In this document: positions 11,204 to 22,429 of the stretch, in pieces
Layout of the letters: every line of letters begins with the position of its first letter
Position numbering within the stretch: the stretch's first letter is position 1
Origin: Aureobasidium sp. EXF-3400
Lineage: Eukaryota; Ascomycota; Dothideomycetes; Dothideales; Saccotheciaceae
NCBI GenBank assembly: GCA_024195585.1
Contig: SWBL01000034.1
Location: 124,001 to 188,000 of the forward strand
Direction: 5' to 3'
Length of the DNA: 64,000 nt
Translations under genes and position numbers: made by a program
The notes under the pieces: model-generated
Told to the model about the DNA's origin: nothing
The model's input: the letters and a program-made list of their open reading frames with translations, nothing else
The model's database searches: none

Positions 11204-11718
11204 CCACCACCTTCAATACTTCTGAATCGCCCAAAGAAGCTCCGCAAGCGCGCGGGAGATCATGATGTCCGAGCCACGTCAGCCCTTCACCGCCGCAAGC
11301 CCTCGTGGCAAGGCAGCATTGAGTCGGTGAAAACCTTCACGCAGCGATGCGGTAGCAAGGGCAGGGAGGTCTTCAGATCAGCAACGAAGTCTGCACACCC
11401 TCGCTCGGCGTCTGAAGGAGTTCTGCCTCTTCAGCGTACCTTCTTCCAACACGGTGCTGGTACACGTCTTCATTCAATCGATGAGCAGAATGCTGTCGAC
11501 ACTATGGCTCAAAGACTGCTCGGACAGGACTACCAAAGCTCCCGCCACAAAGCCTATATCTCAGAGCTTCCCAACAGCAAGAACAGACTCCGCAAGCCCC
11601 CTGAAGACGACAAAGTCAGAGCAGCCTTCAGTCTCTCATCGCAAGAAATCTGCATTGCAAGCAAGCGCCGACACTGCCAAGGTTGTGACGCAGCGCATGT
11701 TTGGCAAGAGTAAGGAGG

Positions 11719-11825
11719 CTATTGGCGTTGTAGCAGAGGAGGCCACGCACCGTAGCAGAGTCTCCTTTTTCTCAATCAACACCGACATATCCTCCATCCA
11801 TACCGCCACTGTGGGTCCACGGAGC
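11719..11825 (+). repeat. Diverged direct repeat, copy A (partner 11951-12055)
   Basis: Encodes AIGVVAEEATHRS then IHTATVGPR. The partner encodes VIGVVTNEDTDGC then VHFATVGKD. Same order and near-equal length, about 230 bp apart. Confidence 0.45.
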
Positions 11826-11950
11826 TCATTGGGCAAGATAGAAAGCGCACTAAGGTCAACTACTCTCAAAGCTCTCTCTGTCTCTGGAAGATATCCTTCA
11901 TCATAAAAGACTACACTGGAAACACTACGACTGTGGTTCAACACACGAGA

Positions 11951-12055
11951 GACGTCATCGGCGTTGTTACCAACGAGGACACAGATGGCTGTGTGGCCAA
12001 TGCTGGCGATCTTCTCTTCGATGTTCATTTTGCAACTGTCGGCAAGGACAGACGT
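11951..12055 (+). repeat. Diverged direct repeat, copy B (partner 11719-11825)
   Basis: Second copy of the IGVV...ATVG unit, in a different frame relative to copy A, showing an indel between them. Confidence 0.45.
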
Positions 12056-12839
12056 GTCATGGTATCCACTAGGCCGCCGTCGATCAAGAGAGCACATGCG
12101 CAAGGTTCAAGGTACCGTTGACAATGGATACACACGTCTCCGTATATAAGCACGCCACCACCTCCACACGCAAGGCAAACCCACCACATTCTCCGATCAG
12201 CTTGATGCAAGTATATATGTGTCCCAGCGTTCTGCGTTGACTCTAAGCAACTGGCAAAGAGAATATCCATGTCAACGATCTGTGGAACCAGAACCTTCTC
12301 TTGAAGTCACTGGCGAAGGACTTGGTTTTGGAGAGAGCGACAGTGCTGCCTTTTTCCTGAGCGATGTTTGTTTATCGCATGGCCACAGCGACCATCTCAA
12401 GCAATCTTGCACAGAGGATGAAGTCATTGCCAAAGTTGTCCGAAGCCTTATATATTCTCGTCTTTCATCTGACACTGGAACATGCTTGCTGGAACGCCTT
12501 GCTTTGCTTCCTCAACACCAACAAAAATCTGTTCTTGTCAGTTGCTGAGTGCAGAGGCTCAGCTGGCTCAACAATTGATCAGCGTCGCGGCCGTGCAGGA
12601 GCTTGAGGATTTGGACTCGTTCTCCGCCCCACTAGCCTGGAAGCATCTCAAGTCGAAAGTGGACGCTTGAGAGTCAGATCTGTTGATGTCCTCGGTGCAG
12701 TAGGCCGTGTTGGCCTCGAGCTCGTCAGACGCATACATAGTCAATGGTCGATACGAAGTTGCAAATCGCCGACCCGCGTCTTTGATCGGTTCTTCAGAGA
12801 CCTCTCTATCATGTTGGTTGGCAACTTCTACCAAGTCAA

Positions 12840-13660
12840 ACCGAACTCCTTCTTGAGTCTACTATATCTGAGCGGGCAGACAGTACTCCAATCGTCTCTC
12901 CTCCTGACACTTCGGCTGAGCCTGCTGATTCTGAGTCGGCCTCCTCAAGCACTACTTTGTCCAAGCCCAAGCTCTATGCCTCATACCCCGCTTTTGACAC
13001 CTGGATTGAGCACGATACTCTGTAACAGGCTATCGGACGCATCGCTGCCCTTTACCTTGCCAGAAACCGGACGACAGCAACATCTTGTACTTGGAGGTTC
13101 TCTCGACTTTCGCAACACACCGGAAACAAGGTCTGAAGAATATGTGGCAGAACCTTTCGTGCACGCCGACCGTGCCGCAGGAAAAGTCTTGCTCCTACCC
13201 AGTCTTCAAGGTCGAGAGACTGCTGGTGTTGATATGGATCATATCAAGCTTGCTGTTGCCTTCCAACTCATGGTTGCAGCAGCCAAGAAGTCAAGCAACC
13301 CACCGAGAACGACGAAAAGCTCAAGCTGATCGTTCACGTCTTTCTTGCTTACAAGGATGACCACGTTCTCGAGTCTATTAAGGTCAAAGGTGTCGGTGAC
13401 GAGTCCAAGAGCTTTGCACTTGCTCGGATCCACATCGACGTCTCGCAAGCGAAGGCGAATGTTGATCATGCCCACACGTTCATGACAAGCACTTCCGCGA
13501 TCCACCCGATAATAGCAATCATATACAGAGAGCTCACAGACTGGTAGGTATCGAGAGCGACCCTGAGGAGATTGCTGATGCTCTTTCCTCGCAATGGTCC
13601 TACGCTCCACTTGCAGCTCTTCATCGTCGCCATTAGTATATATATATATAGATCTTGGCA
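12840..13660 (+). pseudogene. Frameshifted coding remnant
   Basis: Protein-like text passes through several frames: PPDTSAEPADSESASSSTTL with KPKLYASYPAFDTWIEHDTL, then EEYVAEPFVHADRAAGKVLL with VDMDHIKLAVAFQLMVAAAK, then NDEKLKLIVHVFLAYKDDHV continuing to a TAG at 13545-13547, then ESDPEEIADALSSQWSYAPL. At least three frameshifts are needed to follow it. No known domain was recognised. Confidence 0.4.
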
Positions 13661-15660
13661 AGGTTTACCTCCGGCCACTCCTCCTGATACATCACCAGAC
13701 TGCAAGGGGCATCAGTCCACAGCGGTAGCGGTGTGTACACGAAAGCCAAATTATTATATCGAACCGCAAGATGTATCGCTGCAGAGAATACCTCCAGATC
13801 AATAAGTTCATCGTCGATCGCGCCTCCAAAGGTAACATGTAGCCTTCCGAGACGTGACGAAGATGCAATACGACCAAAGTACACCACTGTCATCGTGGAG
13901 AAAAGAGGACCTCAAAAACCTGGCCACATCAGAGAACAAACACGCTGCCGATGATGCTTCTTAGCTGGAGGCTTCCGCTCGCAACGCTTCATTCAGGCCT
14001 AGACTCTACCTCTTGCGCGTTATGGACACAACGTGATACGTCAGAGCGCAATATCACGAGTCTCCAGAAGCAATTCGCACGCTCATGCACTGCTGTGATA
14101 CTTCAGCTGCTAGCTAGCCTCTTGCCTCGCGGCGTCCTCTCTGTGATGTAGCATCCAACTCAATGTCAAAGAAGAAGTTTTCGTGTCGGGAATCTTCCGT
14201 GTTGACCGCTTCAACTTGCTGGCCCGCACTGTCAAGCAAACAGCGCGCAGACGCAAACGCGCTTCTGGATGGAATATACCCGACCATCCCACCCTCTACT
14301 TGTACGATCAAGATTCGACATCTGAGACATCCATCCAAGACATCTGCGCTCCTAAAACTCTGCATGATGGCAGCCAATCTGCCTGTGATTCCAAATGTCG
14401 CTCTATCACTTCAGAGTGTTCTCTGCCGTCCTCAGCATTATCTGTCTTCACGATGCTCCAGCGTCCGATATCTGCTCACAATTCTACCTCTCACGTTTTC
14501 ATCCTTCATCTTTGCGGAGATTGCGCATGCTGAAGTTGGTCAAGTTGATCTATATCTCAAATGGACCTGCCGGTGCTTTCATCACCGCATGCTCCACGTC
14601 ATCAAGTGCTTGCGCACGATCAGATTTCTTCTGCCAAAGATTGCTGAGCCTGATGTTGAGAACATGCCAGATCTTGATCTTCTGTCCGACATTGTACTCT
14701 CTAACGATGCGCGCATGGAGGGTCTTTGTAGTGCTACCACGCCGCTTCTTACTCACACACGTGCTTGCGGAGGAGTTCGCCGAGTTTTGCGCCAGGAAGA
14801 CGATGAAGCTGACTTTGGAAAGCTTCACCAGAAGTGTGAAGAATGGAGCAACTCGCAAGAAGGAACCGGCCCAACAGTCGCTACGCCTGCGCTTGAGCCT
14901 CTGGTTCCAAGGCTCACAGGTCTACTCACGACAAGATAGTGGGATTGGTACCCCTGGTTGATGAGCTCACGGAGATGCAGAGACGCGCCACAGGCTCCCG
15001 CGGAGCCTCAAACTCCAGGGCCCCTCCAACCTCCACTCCAAAGAGACCAAGCACTGGGACGGGTTCACGAAACCGTAATCCCTCTTCTGAACCCACTCCG
15101 AATCCCAACGACATGGACATCGATGAACAGGCGCCACAGGGAGATGAGACCACCGAGCAAATCAATCTCGAGATTCGGCCACCATTCAAGAAGCCTCGTG
15201 TTGATCCTGACCCCAAATCTCCGGCACGATCCTCATCCAGAGCATCGGCACGCGGACGTCCTGCATCTAGACCTGGAGCAAACAGATGGTGCTTCCTGTA
15301 CGCGAGAGATTGATTATACCACCTCTAAAGTCACAAGTGCTGGTGCACAGGCTTACATCTCTGCCATCTCTGCTGGCCAATCTGAGGTTGTGCTCTGACT
15401 GCCGCTGATGTCATTGCTTATACAGCCGCTGCTGACTGCCAAAGAGATGCTCGTGAGTACAACACGATATACAAGGTCGTGGAAGATGAAAGCTGAGCCA
15501 CCAGACACACTATATACGCCTGGAACCTGTTGGAACACTTCAATCGCTGGCTTGGCTATCTTCCCATCTGTCATCTCACTTGATGATTATATATTGCGGT
15601 CGACATCTGTATATTTTCTTATATATCTTGCGAGAGTGTTTTCGACTGTCGCGCTAAACA

Positions 15661-16356
15661 ACATTTGTCTTCACGTCAGATCAAGACATTGGCACTCAAG
15701 AGCCGATTGACTCTGCGAACGAACAGAGGAGGTACGACGCTATGGTCGCATGGTATAAGAAGAACTACCACCCGAAAAATGTCTCATTCGATGGACGACG
15801 TTGCTGATGTGGAAGTGTACAAATTCGTCGCAACCCCTTGGTTTGCTCCGCTGATGTGATCAAGCCATGTGCTTCGAGCCACAATGACAAGCCCAAAACA
15901 TGGCCATGTGCACTTCAGGCTACAATTACATCAAGCAGAGGCAGGGAGTCGTCAGAGTACGCAAGGCTGACGCCGGAGCAGAAGGCGCTTTAGACCAACC
16001 CAAAAGGCACAGTCCCAGGTGATCATAATGTCTTTGGAAGCCTGGAGCCATCGAAAACATTCGAGACGTTGCGTGAGTACCTGATTGCCTACAATCGCGA
16101 TGGAAGTCTGCAACGACTTGCGGTCTTGTTTCGGCGGCAGACTTCTGTATATATATCTATCGAGGACTGAGGGTGATGCATTGCCACCTTCGTAGTGGAT
16201 GCGTCGCCCTCTCTGCGTCTCAATGCGCTCGCTCCACCTCTTCCGGAGGTACCAAGAGTTCAGATCGAAGGCGAGCAGGCTGGCGAGCCGTCCTGTCCAA
16301 GCGAGCTCAGAACCTTATTATGCTCTGAGCTTTGGTCCTGCGTTAGGTCTCCGTGA
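15661..16356 (+). pseudogene. Single-frame coding remnant with four in-frame stops
   Basis: One reading frame of 232 codons reads as a plausible hydrophilic protein, for example TFVFTSDQDIGTQEPIDSAN, NEQRRYDAMVAWYKKNYHPK, SEYARLTPEQKAL and SLEPSKTFETLREYLIAYNR. It is broken by TGA (15805), TAG (15991), TGA (16168) and TGA (16174). The absence of frameshifts makes this one of the clearest decayed genes of the block. Product unknown. Confidence 0.5.
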
Positions 16357-16744
16357 GAAGGTCACCCTCATTCAACTCAGCGATGCGATCAAGACTCTTT
16401 CCAATCATGTCTGCTCAATTCTGGAGTCTCTTCTTCTGGACAGCATAGCGACACATGGTAACAAACGACTGACGAAGATGCATACAAGATGGCCAAAGAG
16501 AGTGGCCGCTCTTCGCCCGTCGCCCCCATCGCCTTCGATACTGCTTCACCTACCTTGACGGCACCGCCATCATCTCAATCGTCCAGTTGGCCATGATGGC
16601 CAAGTCCAGTTCGAAAATGACTCGCTCACAGTATAGCAAGTTGATCAGGGCCCCTCTGATAACAAGACCCTTGGACTTAAAGAATCCAGATCGTGCCGGG
16701 GCCGTGACTGAAGCAAGGGCAAGGCCGTCGAAGAAGCACCTGAG

Positions 16745-17546
16745 GTGATCACCAGGTGGGTGCCACCCCTATCACATTACAACGGGGAAAACATAGGGTG
16801 GTTCGAGAAGGCCAAGCGAGCATATCCCGAATCGCGCGTCCGATTGTGTCCGACCGTCTCCGAATTCGGCAAAGACAACAAGACACTTGCAGGTTACTGC
16901 AACTTGGCAACAACCGGACAGCTGCGAAACTACTGTCACGGTTCCCAAGACTGGGTCATCAACGCAAGCCAACCCTACCTGCAGAGCATCAACGGCTTCG
17001 GCGATAAAATCTTCTTCAACAAGGGCCCCATCTTGAACCAGTTTCATCAGAGGGCTAACACAATCCCTGACCACACACCGGTCACTCCTATCAAGCCTAC
17101 CGGGGACGAGCGGACCGACAACAACGCACTGCAGCACCTCACCGTCAGCACTCTCAAGTACATGTTGGATCACAGTCCGGCTGACATTTTTTGGATGTCG
17201 CAAGACAACTGCCCACTTGAGCTCAAGGAAAACGACTGGAGATCCTTCAGGTACATTTCCGAGGACGTTTGGCGCGCAGTCGAGCTTCTCAAGTTTGCAA
17301 TTGCCCAGCAAAAGGTGAAACAGCAAGCGCGAGTAGCCACATCCAGAGCGCATGATCTCGCTAGCCAGTACCCTACTTACGACAAGCCCCAACTCGGACA
17401 AGTTCCTGGCTGGTGTCGTTTCTCAATACAAGCAACTTGACCTTGATCTACCTGGTCAAGTTTGCTTAGTGGATCTCTCTCGTAACAATCTTGTCAACTC
17501 TAGAGAAGTCAAAGACAACCCCACCATAAAGGATGTCTTCATCTGA
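16745..17546 (+). pseudogene. Coding remnant, 231-codon frame plus one frameshift
   Basis: The frame 16745-17440 begins at GTG, not ATG. It reads WVPPLSHYNGENIGWFEKAK, later HSPADIFWMSQDNCPLELK and DDVWRAVELL-like text (actual EDVWRAVELLKFAIAQQ). Near 17400 the protein-like text moves to another frame (SDKFLAGVVSQYKQLDL and on to a TGA at 17544). The length of the first frame is unlikely by chance in this composition, so real coding ancestry is likely. Family not recognised. Confidence 0.45.
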
Positions 17547-17805
17547 GTTGATATCTCAAGTGGTGTGTGCTCCAAGTGGGCACAGCACGACACGAGATGC
17601 GGTGCTGTGCTTTAACCCTCACGATACTCTCAAGGAGGCTAAATCCATTTGTCGCACGTCGTCATTCATTGAAAACCTTCCACTCCTGCAAAAGGACATC
17701 CAAGAGTGCAAGGGCACATATATAAAAGCACTACGCAAGCTCAGAACTGTCGCTATGCTTCATCTGCCAGCTAGCTTGGTGACTTGTTCAGCTGATCCTT
17801 CCTCT

Positions 17806-17870
17806 CGATGCTTATATACTGTCTCCTGCTCCAGTCAATTTTCTTTTATATATATGTTTCCGAGGATGTC
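17806..17870 (+). repeat. Short TATATA-bearing repeat, copy 1 of about 4
   Basis: Two TATATA sites about 33 bp apart, separated by a C/T-rich spacer, with the order CTTATATACTGTCTCCTGCTC then CTTTTATATATATG. Related segments lie near 15580-15640, 24835-24890 and 25120-25190. Confidence 0.4.
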
Positions 17871-17995
17871 CTACTGACATTATGTGTCAACGAGTGTGAG
17901 TCGCGTCCGTTGCTACCAAGGACTAGAATCGACTCCGCAGGCCTCGCCGCTTCTACCCTGACGACGAGCTATCTTTACAATGCTCGAGTTGCTAG

Positions 17996-18764
17996 GATGT
18001 CCCGAACAACATCAACGCTGCTTCTGGCCCAAGCTTTGGTACTCTCCAGAGATCCAATCTGAGACAATTTAAGGATACCGTAGAGGCTCTGTTTGAAGAG
18101 CAGTACTCGGTCATCGAGTCTCGCCCCATCGAAAGCAGGCACCACCTGTTCCTCGACGATAGGCCCTCTTACTAGCCTATGGTGTATGGTACAGACGTTG
18201 GTCATGGTACCAAAAACCTCAGCATCTCCCAAGCTGTGACCAACATTCCGGTTGGGGATGAGGTCTTTATCTGGATAAACCAAGTCTGGCTTGAGTGGAT
18301 TGGAGACTTTGCAGAAGATCGTTGCCGACAGCGGTCTCGACAGAGACCAGATCGTGCAACTTGCACACGAGGACCTCGGTATCGCATTGGAGAAGGCCAG
18401 AGCAGACTCCGAAAACACACTCGACGATCGCAAGGCCGCCAATGCACGTTCGCGCAAGCTCCAGTCGTCAGTGAGAATTCTTCGCACCCAGAACCGCCTC
18501 GCCGGTAGCAGTACACCATCCTCGCAGCCCTCGCCCACTTCCAAGGCCAAGGCTCGCCGCACCCTGCAACGCGCCGAACACCAGCAGCAGACCAAGCCGT
18601 TGAGCGATGAATATGTCGACGAAGACGACGACATGGATGACGTTGACACGCTCAATACAGCCGACCTTGACAACGTCGCCACCCAATACGAAGATCACGA
18701 GTCAATGAACGACCTTGACGACCTTGATGAATGGCAAGATGACCGATCTGGAGGCTATCGCTGA
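17996..18764 (+). pseudogene. Broken gene for an acidic coiled-coil protein
   Basis: The first frame runs from 17996 to about 18300 (RQFKDTVEALFEEQYSVIES, then VTNIPVGDEVFIWINQVW) with one TAG at 18173-18175 between Tyr and Pro. A frameshift near 18290 then leads into LETLQKIVADSGLDRDQIVQ and a charged coil, ending in a very acidic tail (DEYVDEDDDMDDVDTLN) at 18764. One stop and one frameshift over about 770 bp suggest fairly recent loss. The 235-codon frame on the minus strand (18682-17975) is its shadow. Confidence 0.5.
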
Positions 18765-20137
18765 CGTTCGTCCACTCGGTCGCAACACCTTTAGACTCGT
18801 TCAGAACGGGGCTACTACTGCTCGTGGTATGTTCCGTGACTTCCTTGCTATGAATACCGAGTGGGCTTCTCTCAAGCCCTTCCTCTGTGATCTAGTGAAT
18901 TGCCGTCACAACAATGTGGCTCTATATTTCCGGTCTCCCAACGAGAGACTTCATGGTGACTTGACCGAAGCCAGTCATGTTCAAGGCCAAGTTCAGCCAG
19001 TGCTGCCAGTGCTGCTAGTCGCACATGGCCGACTTGGCTTCCAACTTACCATCAACATCGCTAAGCCAACCAAGCGTCAATTCGCTCATCGGAGAGCACG
19101 AGTTGTGGGACGTCTTCGAAAGGATCAACCGTTGTCAACGCTATCAAGTCCATCTACCCACCAGGTGCCCTTGCGCTACTTGCAGACTGGCTCCAGAGGC
19201 TGACCAAGAATGGATGGTCACCAGACTCGACGACATCCACCTCGTCAGATGCAAGATCTCTATTACAGGGAGGCAGCCGACAACGAAAAGGTGGCTAGAG
19301 AGAGATGTGACCGCGAAGCCAATGAAGTAGTACTTAGACGACCACAAACCCTGGAGGAAACGTTGTTATATAGGGAGGATCAAGGAGTTGCCTGAGAATG
19401 CCCTAGACTCTGGCATATCCACGATCATCTTACACGCGAAAGACCCTGGACTCGAAGCCTTGGAGACGTCTGATGATGATCTTCGGCTCGAGACCACCAT
19501 AGCGCCCGATTTGCACGACCTTGCCAGCTTCAGGGGCTCGGCTTTGTATAAGTTGACCGACATACCCAAGCTCTGCGTTGGGTCTAACAGGCTTTCAAAC
19601 ACTGGCACTGACGTTGTGCCCTATCCTATGTTCTCCTGCACACACCTATCCGCATTCCTCGTTCCAAGTATATATACCATCCGCGAAGTGGACATGAACC
19701 TTCAGGATCGTATCGGTGAAGACACGCACCCACTCACGAGATGCCTCTCTTGTTGTGAAATGAGAATTCTCTTGACTCCGACTCCAACAGCATCCGCATC
19801 GATATATACCTCCAGGGCAACCAAAAAGCCTCTGTGAGGGACGCTCCTCCTTCATTGCAAATGACATCCAGTGGAAGGAACAACAAGACTCACCGCCTAC
19901 TGGTCATTGTGCGTCTGGACCACTAGGTCCAGCTGGCCCTGCCTCAGTGCCGGGCCGCCAGAGAGGTGTTGAACCATGTCTTGATCACTGGCCGCCTGAA
20001 GGTTCATATCATTACTGGCTCAGGTTAGATTCCCATGACTTCTCGTGATAAATGAGTTAGAGACCATCCTCTCGGCAACAAACCTCTAGCAGGCAAATCA
20101 CAAACCCAGAATGCAACCAAGCAGCGCAACCAGCTCC

Positions 20138-20370
20138 ACAACTGGTCAAGTCGCCGCTGCTCACTCATGCAAGCTTATCTGCTCTGGATTTCTTCCAATC
20201 CTTTATATATATGTTTGAGTCGTCTCATTACGGATGCATTCAGACCTTACCTTTTACTTTTCGCGTCGGCAAGAAGTTGTGGTTTATGAAACTTCTTCGA
20301 GAAGCTGCCCGTGGACGGCTTAGTAGTCAACCCTCATTACTATCGCCACGCTCATATGCAAGCAACATAA
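20138..20370 (+). repeat. Diverged direct repeat, copy A (partner 20812-21063)
   Basis: Shares with the partner, in order, a CTGC..ACTCA.TGCAAGCTT block, a TATATATATG site, TTTGAGTCG, a GTGGTTT..GAA.CTTCTTCGAGAA block and ATGCAAGCAACAT. In one frame the two copies read GL.NFFEKLPVDGLVVNP and GFGSFFENLLVKGLPTN. Separation is about 675 bp. Confidence 0.55.
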
Positions 20371-20811
20371 GAGGTTGTCACGTCGGCGAGCGGGTGCACG
20401 TATACCATTTTCGTGCCCAGGCTCGACAAGATCTACAGGCTGAGTGGTCAAAAGACCGCCACTCATTTGCTCTTTATATTTATGATCTCGAGACAACGAA
20501 TTCACCTAAGCCTGATCTTTCCAGGATACTTTCCGACACCACGTATCCCAGCTCAGCGCTCAAGCTGTTGTGTCAGGCTCCAGATGATGTGATGAAGAGC
20601 ATATTCAGCAACACACTCATTGAGGATCGACATCACAAGAGGATCAAAATCGAACCACGGACGAACATAAAGCCACTGCGAAGCTTCGGTGCAAAGATCA
20701 CAAACTTATATAACTTCAGGCAAGGCAGACCATCGGACAGGAAGGACAAGTATATCATGACGAGACCGGTTTATTGCCTGGTCAGGCAAAGATGATCAGC
20801 AACCTTAAGGA

Positions 20812-21063
20812 TATCCTGACTGGCCAAGCCACTGCTACTCACTGCTGCAAGCTTCTCCCGTCTTGGAGATCCTTCGATTGTCTTTCTATAAACATATATA
20901 TGTACGTTTGAGTCGCAATATCACCAATGCCTTGGATTTGGCGCTTTTACCGTCAGGAGGGACCGTCAGGAAGGCGTGGTTTCGGAAGCTTCTTCGAGAA
21001 TCTGCTGGTCAAAGGCCTACCAACCAACTTGTGATGATCACAAGGCTTGGATGCAAGCAACAT
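20812..21063 (+). repeat. Diverged direct repeat, copy B (partner 20138-20370)
   Basis: Second copy of the unit at 20138-20370; the blocks are in the same order with small indels. Confidence 0.55.
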
Positions 21064-21496
21064 GATGTGTTGTAATTAGTATATATAAGCTCCATTGAGG
21101 CGGACCTTATGGAAATGGTGTACGATGACCACCAGCCCATTGCCTTGGTAGGTAATGATGGCCAGCAGACTTCTGGTCAACTCCTGCAGGCTCTCGATGG
21201 AGCATGATGAGCGTCTTCGCTAACCACAACCGTGCAACTCCGACGGCTCTAACGGCAACAGGGCTGATTGCATCACTTCCCCTGCTGTAGCCATCAAGCT
21301 TCACCTCCTAGGGCCCCCGAGACGGACTAGTGTCTTCAATCAAAAGCAAGTCTGGCTAGGCCGTTCTTCTTGATGTCAAGATGCATACTATCAGCACAAT
21401 GACCACGTCCAGACGAATGGTCCAGAGGCGCAGAGGCAAGAAGCGTGCTAGACTGACATGGAAAGAAGGATCTCGTCAGAATTGCCGCATTAGAAG

Positions 21497-22429
21497 TTGT
21501 ATCACCCTCTCAAATGCCTTACACAAGCTGTTATAGCGCTACTGCCCTCGCTCAAACAACAAGTTGCAATTCAAGCCTCAGCAGGTTGTAAGTGTGGCTA
21601 CAGCTTAGACGATGAGCACGCCTCCTGCAACCTCGTATCGACGAGATCGCTGACCATCTTCCTCTTCGCACCACACGGATGTATCCTCAGGCAGCACAGG
21701 ACCTATATAGACAGGACCTCGCCTTTGATCGCACTGCAAGCTGTCGTCACGACGGTCGATTCCACTGTGACTGCGGTTACAGCACTTCGAAACAATCTAG
21801 GAGCATTTCACACGCAACTAGCGCTCACAACGCTCCTACACCTTACGTTTGCCCTGACTGTGGCGTCCGTTGCCTACGTGGCCTGTACCAATATAATGCT
21901 CGTCTGCGAGAAGATGACATTCACTTCCTGTCTGAGATTGAGACCTTCGCGCTCTGCCGATACACACGACCCACATCAGGAGCTCAACGTGGCCAAAAGA
22001 AAGTTCGAATACTCCATCAGACAAGTCAGACAAGTCAGACAAGGAACTGGCACTCGGCACCACCATACCGATGCCTTGGACTTGTCCAGCACACTGCTCT
22101 GCAGTATCGCAATGATCGCTTCGTTCGTCGTGATGGCTTTGTGTTTTGTCTGCTCAACAAGCAAATGTAGAGTGGCTTGCGTAGAATACATCGCGGAGCT
22201 TTGGCAGTGGCAAGGCTGGTTCGACAAACTCTTTCTAACTCGCTTTACACACTCTTTTCATATGTTTTCGAGATGCTTGTATGCCTCATTATATACGCAA
22301 CTTGACGAAGCACATCGTTCCCCTTGTGAGGGGGAGAAGGGCCAAGAACTTTGCAGACAGAGCAACACATGGTTCCTTCTGCACACCCGACACCTGCCAT
22401 TGCCGTTATCCTCGCCGGAATCAAGATAA
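21497..22429 (+). pseudogene. 310-codon open frame, probable coding remnant
   Basis: The longest open frame in the block. It is unlikely by chance at this composition, but starts with no recognisable N-terminus and has no identified domain. It includes a hydrophobic stretch near codons 115-140 (HLTFALTVASVAYVACTNIM) that could be a membrane segment. An overlapping frame at 21679-22170 is also open for 163 codons and contains CPDCGVRC, so which frame was once coding is undecided. It could be an expressed orphan gene. Confidence 0.35.

Larger units (their letters stand above)
11454..12149 (+). pseudogene. Broken coding remnant with internal repeat
   Basis: One frame stays open from 11454 to 12149 except for a single TAA at 11904-11906. 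The protein-like text includes KEAIGVVAEEATHRSRV and, in a neighbouring frame about 230 bp later, a related unit RDVIGVVTNEDTDGCV. Both continue to an ATVG motif (HTATVGPR and HFATVGKD). A 155-codon open frame on the opposite strand (12103-11636) is taken as a shadow. The family is not recognised. Confidence 0.35.

Noticed and set aside
17975..18682. 235-codon minus-strand frame
   Set aside because: The opposite strand gives a far more protein-like, acidic coiled-coil reading over the same bases; the Ser-rich minus product is its shadow.
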